This document shows positions 14,569-23,137 of a stretch of 64,000 nt of DNA, piece after piece. The DNA comes from an uncultured Butyricicoccus sp. (lineage in GTDB: Bacteria; Bacillota; Clostridia; Oscillospirales; Butyricicoccaceae). The stretch spans positions 1 to 64,000 of the forward strand of contig CAJUDU010000001.1 in NCBI GenBank assembly GCA_910584935.1, written 5' to 3'. A program made the translations under genes and the position numbers. The notes under the pieces were generated by a model. That model was given only the letters and a program-made list of their open reading frames with translations, was not told the origin of the DNA and made no database searches. Positions within the stretch are counted from its first letter, which is position 1. The number at the start of each line of letters is the position of its first letter.

Positions 14569-16323
14569 ATGCAGCATTCAACCAGTACGCTAATTCGGCG
14601 TTTTGCACCATATTTCCGCCCTTATTGGCGTGTTTTGTTCCTTGATTTGTTTTGTGCTGGGCTGACAGCGGCATGTGATATTGTGCTTCCCATGCTGGTG
14701 CGTTCGCTGGCACAGCGTGGCATTGACGATATTTCTTTGCTTTCTGTCCGATTTATTGCAAACATCGCCTTGGTTTATTTGATATTACGCATCATTGATG
14801 TGATTGCTACCTACTTTATGGCAAATGTCGGCCATGTGATGGGGGCAAAAATCGAAACCGATATGCGCACCGCATTATTTACGCATTTGCAGAAATTATC
14901 TTTTCATTATTATGCAAATACCAAAGTCGGGCAGCTTATGGCACGCATTACCAGCGATTTGTTTGATGTGACCGAATTTGCACACCATTGCCCGGAGGAA
15001 TTTTTTATTGCAGGGCTAAAAATATTGCTCTCATTTGCCATCCTCTGCACAATAAATGTTCCGCTGACTGTTATTATTTTTATGATTGTTCCAATTATGG
15101 TGGTTTGCTCGGCAAAGTTTAACCATCAAATGCGCAAAACTTTTCATAAAAACCGTGTACAAGTCGGGGAAATCAATGCGCAGGTGGAAGATAGTTTGCT
15201 TGGCATCCGTGTGGTTAAATCTTTCACCGGGGAAGACCGTGAAATTTCCAAGTTTGAATCAGGCAACCATGATTGGCTGCAAATTAAACGGGAAAATTAT
15301 TTCTGGATGGGGGCATTCAATGCGACAACCCGCGCATTTGATGGACTGATGTATTTGGCAGTCATTGTAGCTGGTGGGGCATTTATGCTGCATGGGGCGA
15401 TTCAGCCAGCCGATTTTATGGCATATATTTTATATGTTTCCACACTGCTTGCGACCATACGACGGATTGTGGAGTTTGCTGAACAATTCCAACGCGGTAT
15501 GACTGGCATTGAACGCTTTTTTGAAGTGATGGATGTACAGCCCGAAATCCATAACCCGGCACAACCTGTGCCGCTGTCCCAGGTACAGGGGAATATCCAT
15601 TTCAAGGATGTTTCCTTTGCCTATGCCGATGACCCCGATACGCCTGTACTGCATCATTTGGATTTAGATGTCAAAGCTGGGCAAAGTGTTGCATTGGTTG
15701 GGCCATCCGGCGGCGGAAAAACAACAATTTGTAACCTTATTCCCCGGTTTTATGATGTGACTGGCGGTCAAGTGACCATTGATGGCATTGATGTGCGAAA
15801 CGTGCGGCTGGAAGATTTGCGGCAGCAGATTGGTGTTGTTCAACAGGATGTTTATTTGTTTTCCGGCACAATTTTTGATAACATTTTATATGGGCGTCCA
15901 AGCGCCTGCCCAGAGGATGTGATAAAAGCGGCAAAAGAAGCGGGCGCACATGATTTCATCATGAAAACCCCGCATGGCTATGACACTTATGTTGGTGAAC
16001 GTGGTGTCCGGCTGTCCGGCGGGCAGAAACAACGCATTTCGATTGCGCGGGTATTTCTGAAAAATCCGCCTGTGTTAATTTTGGATGAAGCAACCAGCGC
16101 GCTTGACAATGAAAGCGAACGGTTAGTACAAGAAAGTTTAACCCGGTTAGCTAAGGGGCGTACCACAATTACCATAGCACACCGGTTAAGCACCATCCGT
16201 TCGGCGGATAAAATTGTTGTGCTTACAGAGGATGGTATTTCTGAACAGGGCACACACGCGGAATTATCCGCCCGCAATGGCGTTTATGCCTCGCTTGACC
16301 GCCTTGCAAGAGGGTTTGACTGA
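14569..16323 (+). CDS. ABC exporter, fused membrane and ATPase domains
   Basis: This 584-residue half-transporter has six membrane segments (about 15-310) and an ATPase domain (about 345-580). Walker A GPSGGGKTT lies near 378-386, the Q-loop VVQQDVYLF follows, the signature LSGGQKQR is near 482 and Walker B VLILDEATSALD near 503. It resembles the MsbA/lipid-or-drug exporter group (MdlB-like) and would work as a homodimer. The substrate is unknown. GTGAGG (14551-14556) is 12 bases before ATG 14569; upstream in-frame codons overlap the promoter and are excluded. It is a single-gene unit ending at a strong terminator. Confidence 0.88.
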   Translation: MQHSTSTLIRRFAPYFRPYWRVLFLDLFCAGLTAACDIVLPMLVRSLAQRGIDDISLLSVRFIANIALVYLILRIIDVIATYFMANVGHVMGAKIETDMRTALFTHLQKLSFHYYANTKVGQLMARITSDLFDVTEFAHHCPEEFFIAGLKILLSFAILCTINVPLTVIIFMIVPIMVVCSAKFNHQMRKTFHKNRVQVGEINAQVEDSLLGIRVVKSFTGEDREISKFESGNHDWLQIKRENYFWMGAFNATTRAFDGLMYLAVIVAGGAFMLHGAIQPADFMAYILYVSTLLATIRRIVEFAEQFQRGMTGIERFFEVMDVQPEIHNPAQPVPLSQVQGNIHFKDVSFAYADDPDTPVLHHLDLDVKAGQSVALVGPSGGGKTTICNLIPRFYDVTGGQVTIDGIDVRNVRLEDLRQQIGVVQQDVYLFSGTIFDNILYGRPSACPEDVIKAAKEAGAHDFIMKTPHGYDTYVGERGVRLSGGQKQRISIARVFLKNPPVLILDEATSALDNESERLVQESLTRLAKGRTTITIAHRLSTIRSADKIVVLTEDGISEQGTHAELSARNGVYASLDRLARGFD

Positions 16324-16333
16324 TATCGAAAAA

Positions 16334-16374
16334 AAATCCCCAGATTCCGATGAATAAAAGGAATCTGGGGATTT
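16334..16374. terminator. strong bidirectional terminator
   Basis: A perfect 15-bp stem (16334-16348 with 16360-16374) has an 11-base loop and A-rich and T-rich flanks. It serves the convergent ABC exporter and GTPase genes. Confidence 0.9.
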
Positions 16375-16380
16375 CTGTTT

Positions 16381-17328
16381 TCAGTTGAAATAAACGATTT
16401 CCTCTTTTGGCGGTTTTGCGGGCTGGATATCCAGCAAATCCAGCACAGGCCCTGGGCCTTTATATTGCGACAATATTTCAATATGAATATGTGCTGTGAT
16501 TTGGTACCAGCCTTTGTTCTGAATATCCGGGAATTTATCATAGGTATTGCAGGCAAACCCCAAAAAAGTGATATCTTCCGCACAGCATACCATACCATGC
16601 CGTCCGGGTACGATCCAACCTTTGGGAAGCTGTGGTGTTACCAGCACATGGGCTTTGAACCGGACAATTTTATCATCATATTTTTCCGGGCTGCTGCTGG
16701 CATCAATATACCATAAGCCGAAATCCTCATCACCAATATGAATTTCCGGCGCGTCAACATCAAATGGCATTTCCATATTGTCCCGATAATCTTCGGAGTT
16801 CCCGTTTTCGTCATCAAGGAAAATGGTTGCCCGCGGATTCATGGCACGGATATTTCGGCTATGCAGATAATCTTTGTCCTTCTGTGTGCAGCGGTTAAAC
16901 ACAATCAAATCCGCAGATGTGATATGTTCAAACATTTTGGGGCCAAGGTTTGCCGAATATAGTTCAAATGTGGGGCCGCAAATGGAAGCGACAATTTGAT
17001 AAAGCTCCCAACTATTTGGCATCACTTCATCGACAAAATGCCCTAAATCCCACATTCCATTAAATTCGACCACAACGCGGTCAGGTTTGACCTCAGCGGC
17101 AGCTTTTTTCAGGGCAGCAGTAGATAATTCCTGCTCATCCTCGACATCGACCAGAATGGTATTATATTTTTCCAGGAAATCTTCTTCATATTCTTCGAGT
17201 CCATCTTCGCAGCGGATGAGTAATGTTTTTTCATCCACAGTGAAATTTGGGTCTGCCAGCACTTCTTTGATAAAGCTGGTTTTCCCACCTTCCAAAAGCC
17301 CAACGAAAATATAAACAGGCGGTTTCAT
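16381..17328 (-). CDS. G3E/CobW-type GTPase with TIGR03943/DUF1980-like C-terminal domain
   Basis: This 315-residue protein has an N-terminal P-loop GLLEGGKTS (10-18), a variant of the CobW GxxGxGKT/S motif. The CxCC metal motif of the G3E family is absent. The C-terminal third (RFKAHVLVTPQL..., then HGMVCCAEDITFLGFAC) resembles the CCxAD-type domain of TIGR03943/DUF1980 proteins, which pair with a permease (DUF318/YcgQ-YcgR). It therefore looks like a fusion or degenerate metallochaperone partner. It starts 9 bases after the stop of the His-rich GTPase, so the two form an operon. A role in zinc or other metal delivery is inferred from the partner. Confidence 0.7.
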   Translation of the reverse strand: MKPPVYIFVGLLEGGKTSFIKEVLADPNFTVDEKTLLIRCEDGLEEYEEDFLEKYNTILVDVEDEQELSTAALKKAAAEVKPDRVVVEFNGMWDLGHFVDEVMPNSWELYQIVASICGPTFELYSANLGPKMFEHITSADLIVFNRCTQKDKDYLHSRNIRAMNPRATIFLDDENGNSEDYRDNMEMPFDVDAPEIHIGDEDFGLWYIDASSSPEKYDDKIVRFKAHVLVTPQLPKGWIVPGRHGMVCCAEDITFLGFACNTYDKFPDIQNKGWYQITAHIHIEILSQYKGPGPVLDLLDIQPAKPPKEEIVYFN

Positions 17329-17337
17329 ACAAACTCC

Positions 17338-18447
17338 TTAAATTCCAAATACTTCACACAAACGGTCTTCATCGAGTTCAGCGCCAATGACGCACAAACG
17401 CCCAGTATAATCAGCAGTGCCTTTACGGATTTCGGGCATTCCCGGCACATAATCAAAGTGCAGCCAGCCGCCATCCGCACAGGGTACAATCCCTTTGGCA
17501 CGCAGTACAGTGCCCAAAGAAATATCGCCTAAAGCGGTTAAACAAGCTGAAAGTTCAGTTTCTGTGAACTTTTTCGGGGTTTCCATGCCCCAGCTTTGGA
17601 ACACTTCATCGGCATGGTGGTCATGCCCACAGGAGCAGGAACCGTCATGATGGTGATGGTGTTCATGGTCATGGCAGCCGCACGTACAATTTTCGTCATG
17701 GTCATGATGGTGGTGCTCGTGGTCGTGGTGATGTTCATGTTCATGCTCATGGTCGTGGTGGTGTTCGTGGTCGTGGTGATGCTCGTGGTGGTGGTCGTGC
17801 TCGTGCTCATGTTCTTCCGCAATCTGTGCAAGCAGTTCTTCTGCCAGCGAATGGCTGTCCTCCATCACATCCAAAAGCTGTTTGCCGGTCAAATCGTCCC
17901 ATGGTGTTGTGACAATACGCGCATTTGGATTGTGGGAACGCAGTAAATTAACACATTGGTCAAGTTTATCTGGTTTTACATTTTGAGTACGGCTTAACAG
18001 CACCGCGCCAGCGTGTTCAATCTGATTGAGGAAAAATTCGCCAAAGTTTTTGGCATACATTTTGCATTTCATGGCATCCGCAACGGTGACAAAGCTGTTA
18101 AGGACAACAGGTTCATGTTCTGCAACACCCTGCACTGCGCGGATAACATCACTTAATTTGCCTACGCCAGATGGTTCAATCATAATACGGTCTGGGTGGT
18201 AGGTTTCGATTACTTCTTCCAATGCTTTGCCAAAATCGCCGACCAATGAACAGCAGATACAGCCGGAGTTCATTTCGGTAATTTGGATGCCAGCATCTTT
18301 GAGGAAGCCGCCATCAATGCCGATTTCGCCAAATTCGTTTTCAATCAGCACAACTTTTTGTCCGGATAATGCTTGCTGGAGCAGTTTTTTAATGAGGGTA
18401 GTTTTGCCTGCGCCAAGGAACCCAGAAATAATGTCAATTTTGGTCAT
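17338..18447 (-). CDS. G3E/CobW-family GTP-dependent metallochaperone with His-rich arm
   Basis: The 369-residue protein carries Walker A GFLGAGKTT (9-17), the metal motif Cys63-Ile-Cys65-Cys66, a G3E-type GTPase core and a short CobW C-terminal domain (about 290-369). Between them, residues 213-278 contain 35 His with many Asp/Glu plus five Cys (CTCGC near 254-258 and CSC near 271-273), a strong metal reservoir or sensor. The family moves zinc, cobalt or nickel into apo-enzymes in the cytoplasm; zinc (ZNG1/YciC-like) is most likely. AGGAGG lies upstream of the ATG. An imperfect palindrome at 18496-18514 could be a metal-regulator site. Confidence 0.85.
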   Translation of the reverse strand: MTKIDIISGFLGAGKTTLIKKLLQQALSGQKVVLIENEFGEIGIDGGFLKDAGIQITEMNSGCICCSLVGDFGKALEEVIETYHPDRIMIEPSGVGKLSDVIRAVQGVAEHEPVVLNSFVTVADAMKCKMYAKNFGEFFLNQIEHAGAVLLSRTQNVKPDKLDQCVNLLRSHNPNARIVTTPWDDLTGKQLLDVMEDSHSLAEELLAQIAEEHEHEHDHHHEHHHDHEHHHDHEHEHEHHHDHEHHHHDHDENCTCGCHDHEHHHHHDGSCSCGHDHHADEVFQSWGMETPKKFTETELSACLTALGDISLGTVLRAKGIVPCADGGWLHFDYVPGMPEIRKGTADYTGRLCVIGAELDEDRLCEVFGI

Positions 18448-18495
18448 ATTGATGATACCTCCTGGTATTTTAAATTTTTCTATATGATAAAAACG

Positions 18496-18514
18496 GTACT
18501 AACCATCATAATAC
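18496..18514. promoter_or_regulatory. imperfect palindrome upstream of the metallochaperone operon
   Basis: GTACTA (18496-18501) and TAATAC (18509-18514) form a dyad with one mismatch, about 50 bases before the operon start. This is a possible Fur/Zur-type operator; the match to a defined consensus is not shown. Confidence 0.3.
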
Positions 18515-18557
18515 CCCAAAATGCAGGGGAAATACAATAGGTTTGCTGCGATTTTTT

Positions 18558-19535
18558 CTATCGGAATAAATCCGGTAATAATAGGTTCTGTTTTTTGACT
18601 AAATCCCAATGGAAAAGCGGGATTAAATCATGTGGGGCAACCGGGTGATATTGTGGCAGCAGTCCAGCGGCATAAGCTAATGTGCCGGTTAACTGTTGTG
18701 GTGTCATGCGGGTACGCAGGATACCTAAATCCAAATCTTCATCCCGTTTACTAAGCCTGCGCCCATCGGGCGCAAGGAGCAAGGGGATATGGTAGAATTT
18801 TGGCGGTACAAAGCCAAATTGCTGATGCAGCCAAATTTGGCGTGCGGTTGAACCGATGAGATCATTTCCACGGACGACTTCGGTAACACCCATCAAGCCA
18901 TCATCGACGGTAACGGCGAGCTGATAAGCGAACACGCCATCAGAGCGGCGGATAATGAAGTCACCGCATTCCTGCGCGAGGTTTTCGGTATAAGCGCCCA
19001 TACAGCCATCGAGGAAGGGAATGGTTTTATCAGGGACGCGAACGCGGGTAGCCGCGCCACGGGTTTGGGAAAGTTTACGGATTTGCGGCAAAGATAAATC
19101 CCGGCATTTACCGGAATAGACCACTCTACCATCGGACAGATGAGGTGCATTTGCGGCATGGAGTTCCGCACGGGAACAGAAGCAAGGATACAGCAAATTT
19201 TTTTGCTGCAAGAGAGCTTCATAGCGCAAATAAATGGGCGTACGGTCACTTTGGTAGGCAGATAAACAGATATTGGATGAAATGCCCTCAAGCAGCGGGA
19301 TATTGGGAGGCATTTCGATGGTATCCCAATCCAAGCCAAGCCAATGCAAATCATCAATAATCAGGGCGGCATAGCTGCGCGGACAGCGCATTTGGTCGAG
19401 GTCTTCGATGCGCAGTAAACAGCGTCCATTTTGGCTGCGGGCGGACAGCCAGCTTAACAGTGCGCATAACACATTACCGAGGTGCATCCGCCCACTTGGC
19501 GAAGGTGCAAAGCGTCCGGTAATTTTTTTGTTCAT
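18558..19535 (-). CDS. gluQ: glutamyl-Q tRNA(Asp) synthetase
   Basis: This 325-residue class I synthetase lacks an anticodon-binding domain, as expected for GluQ-RS, which attaches Glu to queuosine at position 34 of tRNA(Asp). The HIGH-type motif is PSPSGRMHLGN (11-21), the KMSKS-type motif is RRLSKRD near residue 245, and the zinc site is suggested by CFCS and a later YxxKC-type pattern (YSGKC). The stretch FIIRRSDGVFAYQLAVTVDDGLMGVTEVVRGNDL is diagnostic. Length fits. It stands alone between the metallochaperone operon and a long hairpin-rich gap. No queuosine biosynthesis gene is visible in this window. Confidence 0.88.
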   Translation of the reverse strand: MNKKITGRFAPSPSGRMHLGNVLCALLSWLSARSQNGRCLLRIEDLDQMRCPRSYAALIIDDLHWLGLDWDTIEMPPNIPLLEGISSNICLSAYQSDRTPIYLRYEALLQQKNLLYPCFCSRAELHAANAPHLSDGRVVYSGKCRDLSLPQIRKLSQTRGAATRVRVPDKTIPFLDGCMGAYTENLAQECGDFIIRRSDGVFAYQLAVTVDDGLMGVTEVVRGNDLIGSTARQIWLHQQFGFVPPKFYHIPLLLAPDGRRLSKRDEDLDLGILRTRMTPQQLTGTLAYAAGLLPQYHPVAPHDLIPLFHWDLVKKQNLLLPDLFR

Positions 19536-19629
19536 TTGATGCAGTTCCCCTTTCGCGGCTGATACCCATTATCTATTGTAGCACCATAACAAAAAAAAAT
19601 CAAAAGAAAGCTGTTCGCATAGAACCAAC

Positions 19630-19729
19630 GAGGGGAAGGGGGTTCCCTTCCCCTCTCTGGACTCTCCTCATCCCCGGCGCCCAGCCTTACGCCTTTTTTC
19701 CGCAAGGAAAAAAAGGCTACCCAGGCTGG
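19630..19729. repeat. hairpin element (G-rich stem plus T-rich stem)
   Basis: GAGGGGAAGGG (19630-19640) pairs perfectly with CCCTTCCCCTC (19645-19655). Next, CCAGCC (19681-19686) pairs with GGCTGG (19724-19729), enclosing GCCTTTTTTCC/GGAAAAAAAGGC with one bulged A. Order and style mirror 4457-4506 read on the other strand. Confidence 0.6.
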
Positions 19730-19926
19730 ATCGTTCATGCGTGCATCTTCCATAGGTTTTTGGTGCAGTGTGTTTGGCTTGGATGTATCATTTTTTGTAC
19801 CCTTATCATATTTACAGACGTTTTCTGTTGGTGCAGGATTGATATTTGTAAGACTGGAATGAAGCTCTTTCCGCCGTAAACGTTAGCACGGTGCTTGCAT
19901 TTGAGGGAATTGTGATAAGGGCTGGA

Positions 19927-20001
19927 GGTGGGTGGGGGCGCCTAGACCCTTCTGCCAGTCTGGCGCCCCCACCCACCCGCTGCGCCGTTTCTGCGGCGCA
20001 G
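19927..20001. repeat. 16-bp perfect inverted repeat and adjacent GC hairpin
   Basis: The arm 19927-19942 is the exact reverse complement of 19962-19977, with a 19-base loop. Immediately after, CTGCGCCG (19980-19987) pairs with CGGCGCAG (19994-20001). The structure is very stable and lies downstream of the 3D gene's terminator. Confidence 0.7.
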
Positions 20002-20008
20002 ACAGAAA

Positions 20009-20041
20009 AAAGCAGCCAATCCGCTTGGATATGGCTGCTTT
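20009..20041 (-). terminator. probable terminator of the 3D-domain gene
   Basis: AAAGCAGCCA (20009-20018) pairs with TGGCTGCTTT (20032-20041). On the minus strand the stem is followed by a run of six T. It lies about 130 bases after the stop codon. Confidence 0.65.
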
Positions 20042-20169
20042 CTTATTTTTGTCTATCTCATCAGCAAAGGCACCCTTTTCCTACCGATTTCATCCAAATC
20101 CCCACAAAGTGGTTTTCCATAAAATCTTTATACCCAATCAAGGGGGACCTTTGTTGTCTTTTTCTTCAT

Positions 20170-20832
20170 TTATGACATTACATAAACCGATGCGCGTGCC
20201 ACGCCCAGGGCATAACAGCGGCTATGGTCATTCAAATAGATATCAATTTTATTGCCTTTAATAGCGCCGCCAGTATCTTCCGCGATAAAATCGCCAAACC
20301 CTTCAATATAAACTTTGCTGCCCAGTGGAATCACGCGTGGGTCAACCGCAATGGTACGACCTTCTGTGCAGCGGGTGCCTGTTGCGGTACCGGCGCCATA
20401 GCCGCCGCTGCAAGAGCGGCAGGCACAATAAAAGGTCAGTTTGAATTCACCCATTGCCTTGCCATTGGCAGCAACCGATTCTGTAATGCCGTATGCGCTG
20501 GAACGGGTAACGGTACGCCCATAAGCTGGTGTATGCTTCAGTGCTGCTTTGCGTGCTTTTTCTTCCGCCGCTTTGCGCGCTGCTTCTTCTGCTGCTTTTT
20601 TTGCTTCTATATCTGCTTTTGCTTTGTCCATTTCCTCTGCTGTCCGCACAAGCCCTGCAACGGTGTTATTAGCGCTGATTTGTCCAATCGAAGCCGTCAT
20701 AATATCTGTCGCTGGCAGGCTTTCCATCGTAATCGGTATGTCAATCGCCGATGCGCCTGTCACTGCAAGGGATACGCTGAGCAGCAATGCCGGTAAAACC
20801 AATCTCAGTTTTTTTGTGTTACAAAATCGCAT
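20170..20832 (-). CDS. secreted 3D-domain protein (MltA-like fold, wall-acting)
   Basis: The 220-residue protein has a signal peptide (about 1-29, ending ASA), a Lys/Ala/Glu-rich coiled-coil linker (about 66-97) and a C-terminal 3D domain (about 130-215). The domain shows DPRVIPLGSKVYIEGFG, AEDTGG and IDIYL, so the three conserved Asp that name the domain are present. Such proteins (YuiC, YocH C-terminus, Sps group) act as lytic transglycosylases or wall remodelling factors, often in spore revival. No LysM or G5 domain accompanies it. CAGGAG lies upstream of the ATG. It has its own promoter and terminator. Confidence 0.82.
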   Translation of the reverse strand: MRFCNTKKLRLVLPALLLSVSLAVTGASAIDIPITMESLPATDIMTASIGQISANNTVAGLVRTAEEMDKAKADIEAKKAAEEAARKAAEEKARKAALKHTPAYGRTVTRSSAYGITESVAANGKAMGEFKLTFYCACRSCSGGYGAGTATGTRCTEGRTIAVDPRVIPLGSKVYIEGFGDFIAEDTGGAIKGNKIDIYLNDHSRCYALGVARASVYVMS

Positions 20833-20964
20833 AAAGTTCTACTCCTGAAATTCCACGGCAAGTGATTCATGTGTTTTGCGTTTTCATCATTTGCCGTTGT
20901 TGTAATTGGTCTGTTATGTCTGTGTAACCAATTCGTTTTCATATTGTTACCGTTCTGTAATCAC

Positions 20965-20993
20965 ATGATACGCACTTTACGCTGTTTTGTCAA
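20965..20993 (-). promoter_or_regulatory. sigma-A promoter of the 3D-domain gene
   Basis: On the minus strand TTGACA (20988-20993), a 17-base spacer and TATCAT (20965-20970). Confidence 0.75.
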
Positions 20994-21137
20994 ACCTTTT
21001 TTCAAAAAAAATTGATAATATCACTCCCTATTGTAATATTTTTTATTGATATTGCAAATTGTATATAAAATATCTGGTCTTTGGGGCGTCTTTGCCAAGG
21101 TCAATAAGCCGGATTTCAAAATGTTAAATGTTGGTAC

Positions 21138-21166
21138 TGTACAAACACCGGTAAATATGGTATAGT
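21138..21166 (+). promoter_or_regulatory. probable promoter of RNase J
   Basis: TGTACA (21138-21143), a 17-base spacer and TATAGT (21161-21166) preceded by TGG (extended -10). The leader is about 205 nt, which is long enough for control of this RNase's own mRNA. Confidence 0.6.
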
Positions 21167-21380
21167 AAAAAATAAGCGTTTGTTGACAAAGCGCCTGCAT
21201 GAATAGAGCTGCATATTGTGTGTCAGGGCTTGTCATAATGGATGGGATTTGGATAGCAACAGTATTTTGTTGTCTTTTCCATAAAAATATACGGGATTTC
21301 CTCCCCGGATTTTTTTGAAATATTAAAATGAAATTTTTTATGTTACATATTTTGTTGTAAAGGAAAGTGATAATAGCATT

Positions 21381-23039
21381 ATGAAAGAAAAACTGAAGAT
21401 TATACCCCTGGGCGGTCTGGATGAAATCGGGAAAAACATGACCGTGATAGAATATGGCAATGATATGGTTGTCATTGACTGCGGGCTTGCGTTTCCAAAT
21501 GACGATATGCTTGGTGTCGATTTGGTCATCCCAGACACCACATACCTCAAGCGGAATTACAAAAAACTGCGTGGTTATCTGATCACCCATGGTCATGAGG
21601 ATCATATTGGCGCGCTGCCATATGTTCTGCGCGATGTCAATGCCCCGGTTTATAGCACACGTTTAACCTGTGGCATCATTGAAACCAAGTTGGCAGAGCA
21701 TAAAATGCCTTCCAAGGTGCGCCTCAACCGGATTAAAGCAGGTGATTCGATTAAACTGGGCTGTTTTTCTGTGGAATTTATCCACACCAATCATTCCATT
21801 GCAGATTCAGTCGCATTGGCAATCCGCACCCCATTGGGCACGGTAATCCATACAGGTGACTTTAAGGTAGATCTGACACCAGCATCCGGTGAAATGATTG
21901 ATTTAGCACGGTTTGGCGAACTCGGCAAAGAAGGCGTACTTGCGCTGATGAGTGATTCCACCAATGTTGAACGGCCAGGTTATACCCCTTCGGAGCAGAC
22001 AGTTGGCGCAGGACTTGAGAACTTTTTCAAGAATTGCCGGGAACGCATTATCATTGCGACATTTGCTTCAAATGTATCCCGCTTGCAGCAGATTCTGGAC
22101 ATTGCCGCCAAATATGGGCGTAAAGTCGCGGTTTGCGGGCGCAGTATGGAGAAAATCTCAGCGGTTGCCATGGAGCTTGGATATCTTTGTGATAAAGGCA
22201 AAGTGATGATTGACATTGCGGAAATGCGGCGTTATCCTCGTGAACAGCTTGTCATTGTATCAACCGGGTCACAAGGGGAAACGATGTCCGCGCTATACCG
22301 CATGGCATATAACAGCCACAAACAGGTGGAGGTTGTGCCTGGCGACCGGATTTTAATTGCAGCGTCCGCGATTCCCGGCAATGAAAAAGCCGTCAACAGC
22401 ATGGTCAATGAGTTATATAAAAAGGGTGCAGAAGTGATTTACGACCGCAATGCGGCCCTTCATGTATCCGGTCATGCCTGCCAGGAAGAACAGAAATTGA
22501 TGCTTGCCCTATGCCGTCCAAAATATTTCATTCCGGTGCATGGGGAACACCGTATGTTGCGGATGCACGCCCAATTAGGGGAACAAATGGGTGTCCCAAA
22601 GAAAAACGTCATGATAACCGAAATTGGACGTCCGATTGAAATCGGGGAAAAATCCGCACGGCTTGGCAATCTTGTGCCCTCCGGACAGGTGCTTGTCGAT
22701 GGGCTTGGCATTGGTGATGTTGGTTCCGCTGTCCTGCGCGACCGCAAACATTTGGCGGAAGATGGGTTATTGGTTGTTGTCATGACCATTGACGGCACAT
22801 CTGGTGTTGTTGTTGCAGGGCCGGACATTGTATCGCGTGGTTTTGTTTATGTGAAAGAAGCTGAACCACTGATGGAGGAACTGCGGACAACGTGCCAAAT
22901 TGCGCTTGACCGCTGCTTAGACGAGGGCGTCAGCGACTGGAACGGCATAAAACTTGCTGTAAAAGGCGCGCTAAGCGACTTTTTATTCAAAAAAACCAAA
23001 CGCAGCCCAATGATTCTTCCAGTAATCATGGAGATTTGA
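21381..23039 (+). CDS. rnjA: ribonuclease J
   Basis: This 552-residue metallo-beta-lactamase/beta-CASP nuclease carries the metal motif HGHEDH (70-75), further His/Asp sites (HTNHSIADS, HTGDFKVD), the beta-CASP part with STGSQGE, and SGHA and PVHGEHRML. The C-terminal domain is present, so it is full length. RNase J is a 5'-3' exonuclease and endonuclease central to mRNA decay and rRNA maturation in Firmicutes. It is the only RNase J in the window, so I cannot say whether it is J1 or J2; the intact catalytic motif favours J1. AAAGGAAAGTGA lies upstream of the ATG. It is transcribed alone. Confidence 0.93.
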   Translation: MKEKLKIIPLGGLDEIGKNMTVIEYGNDMVVIDCGLAFPNDDMLGVDLVIPDTTYLKRNYKKLRGYLITHGHEDHIGALPYVLRDVNAPVYSTRLTCGIIETKLAEHKMPSKVRLNRIKAGDSIKLGCFSVEFIHTNHSIADSVALAIRTPLGTVIHTGDFKVDLTPASGEMIDLARFGELGKEGVLALMSDSTNVERPGYTPSEQTVGAGLENFFKNCRERIIIATFASNVSRLQQILDIAAKYGRKVAVCGRSMEKISAVAMELGYLCDKGKVMIDIAEMRRYPREQLVIVSTGSQGETMSALYRMAYNSHKQVEVVPGDRILIAASAIPGNEKAVNSMVNELYKKGAEVIYDRNAALHVSGHACQEEQKLMLALCRPKYFIPVHGEHRMLRMHAQLGEQMGVPKKNVMITEIGRPIEIGEKSARLGNLVPSGQVLVDGLGIGDVGSAVLRDRKHLAEDGLLVVVMTIDGTSGVVVAGPDIVSRGFVYVKEAEPLMEELRTTCQIALDRCLDEGVSDWNGIKLAVKGALSDFLFKKTKRSPMILPVIMEI

Positions 23040-23062
23040 GATATAATCTTAATCAGCCAAAA

Positions 23063-23091
23063 AAAGCCCTCCGCCATCGGCGGAGGGCTTT
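23063..23091. terminator. bidirectional terminator (RNase J / GAPDH)
   Basis: A perfect 13-bp stem (23063-23075 with 23079-23091) has a 3-base loop. The longer T-run is on the minus strand, so it fits gapA best, and it also closes the RNase J gene. Confidence 0.88.
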
Positions 23092-23098
23092 CCCGAAA

Positions 23099-23124
23099 AT
23101 ATATCATCATTTATGATGATATAT
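23099..23124. repeat. A/T-rich 12-bp perfect palindromic hairpin
   Basis: ATATATCATCAT (23099-23110) pairs with ATGATGATATAT (23113-23124). It lies between the terminator stem and the GAPDH stop codon, so gapA mRNA would carry two successive 3' hairpins. Confidence 0.7.
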
Positions 23125-23137
23125 CCTATATTTTTGC

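Larger units (their letters stand above)
19536..20169. other. 634-base intergenic region rich in hairpins, no convincing gene
   Basis: Short open frames here lack ribosome sites and coincide with the hairpins. The region holds hairpins at 19630-19655, 19681-19729, 19927-19977 and 19980-20001, and the terminator of the 3D gene at 20009-20041. The middle (19740-19920) shows nothing I can name. Confidence 0.6.
20833..21380. other. 548-base divergent intergenic region (3D gene / RNase J)
   Basis: It contains a minus promoter for the 3D gene (20965-20993, leader about 125 nt) and a plus promoter for RNase J (21138-21166, leader about 205 nt). Both leaders are A/T-rich and I find no riboswitch match. 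No gene is supported. Confidence 0.6.

Noticed and set aside
17596..17946. Met/Val-rich plus-strand frame
   Set aside because: It is the complement of the His/Asp-rich coding repeat of the metallochaperone gene and has no start signals.
19532..19753. 73-codon minus-strand frame upstream of gluQ
   Set aside because: It lies on the hairpin element, has no ribosome site and overlaps the gluQ start; its composition is that of the repeat.
20833..20990. c-di-AMP or other riboswitch upstream of the 3D-domain gene
   Set aside because: Such wall genes are often controlled by ydaO-type riboswitches, but the leader shows none of the conserved sequence blocks.
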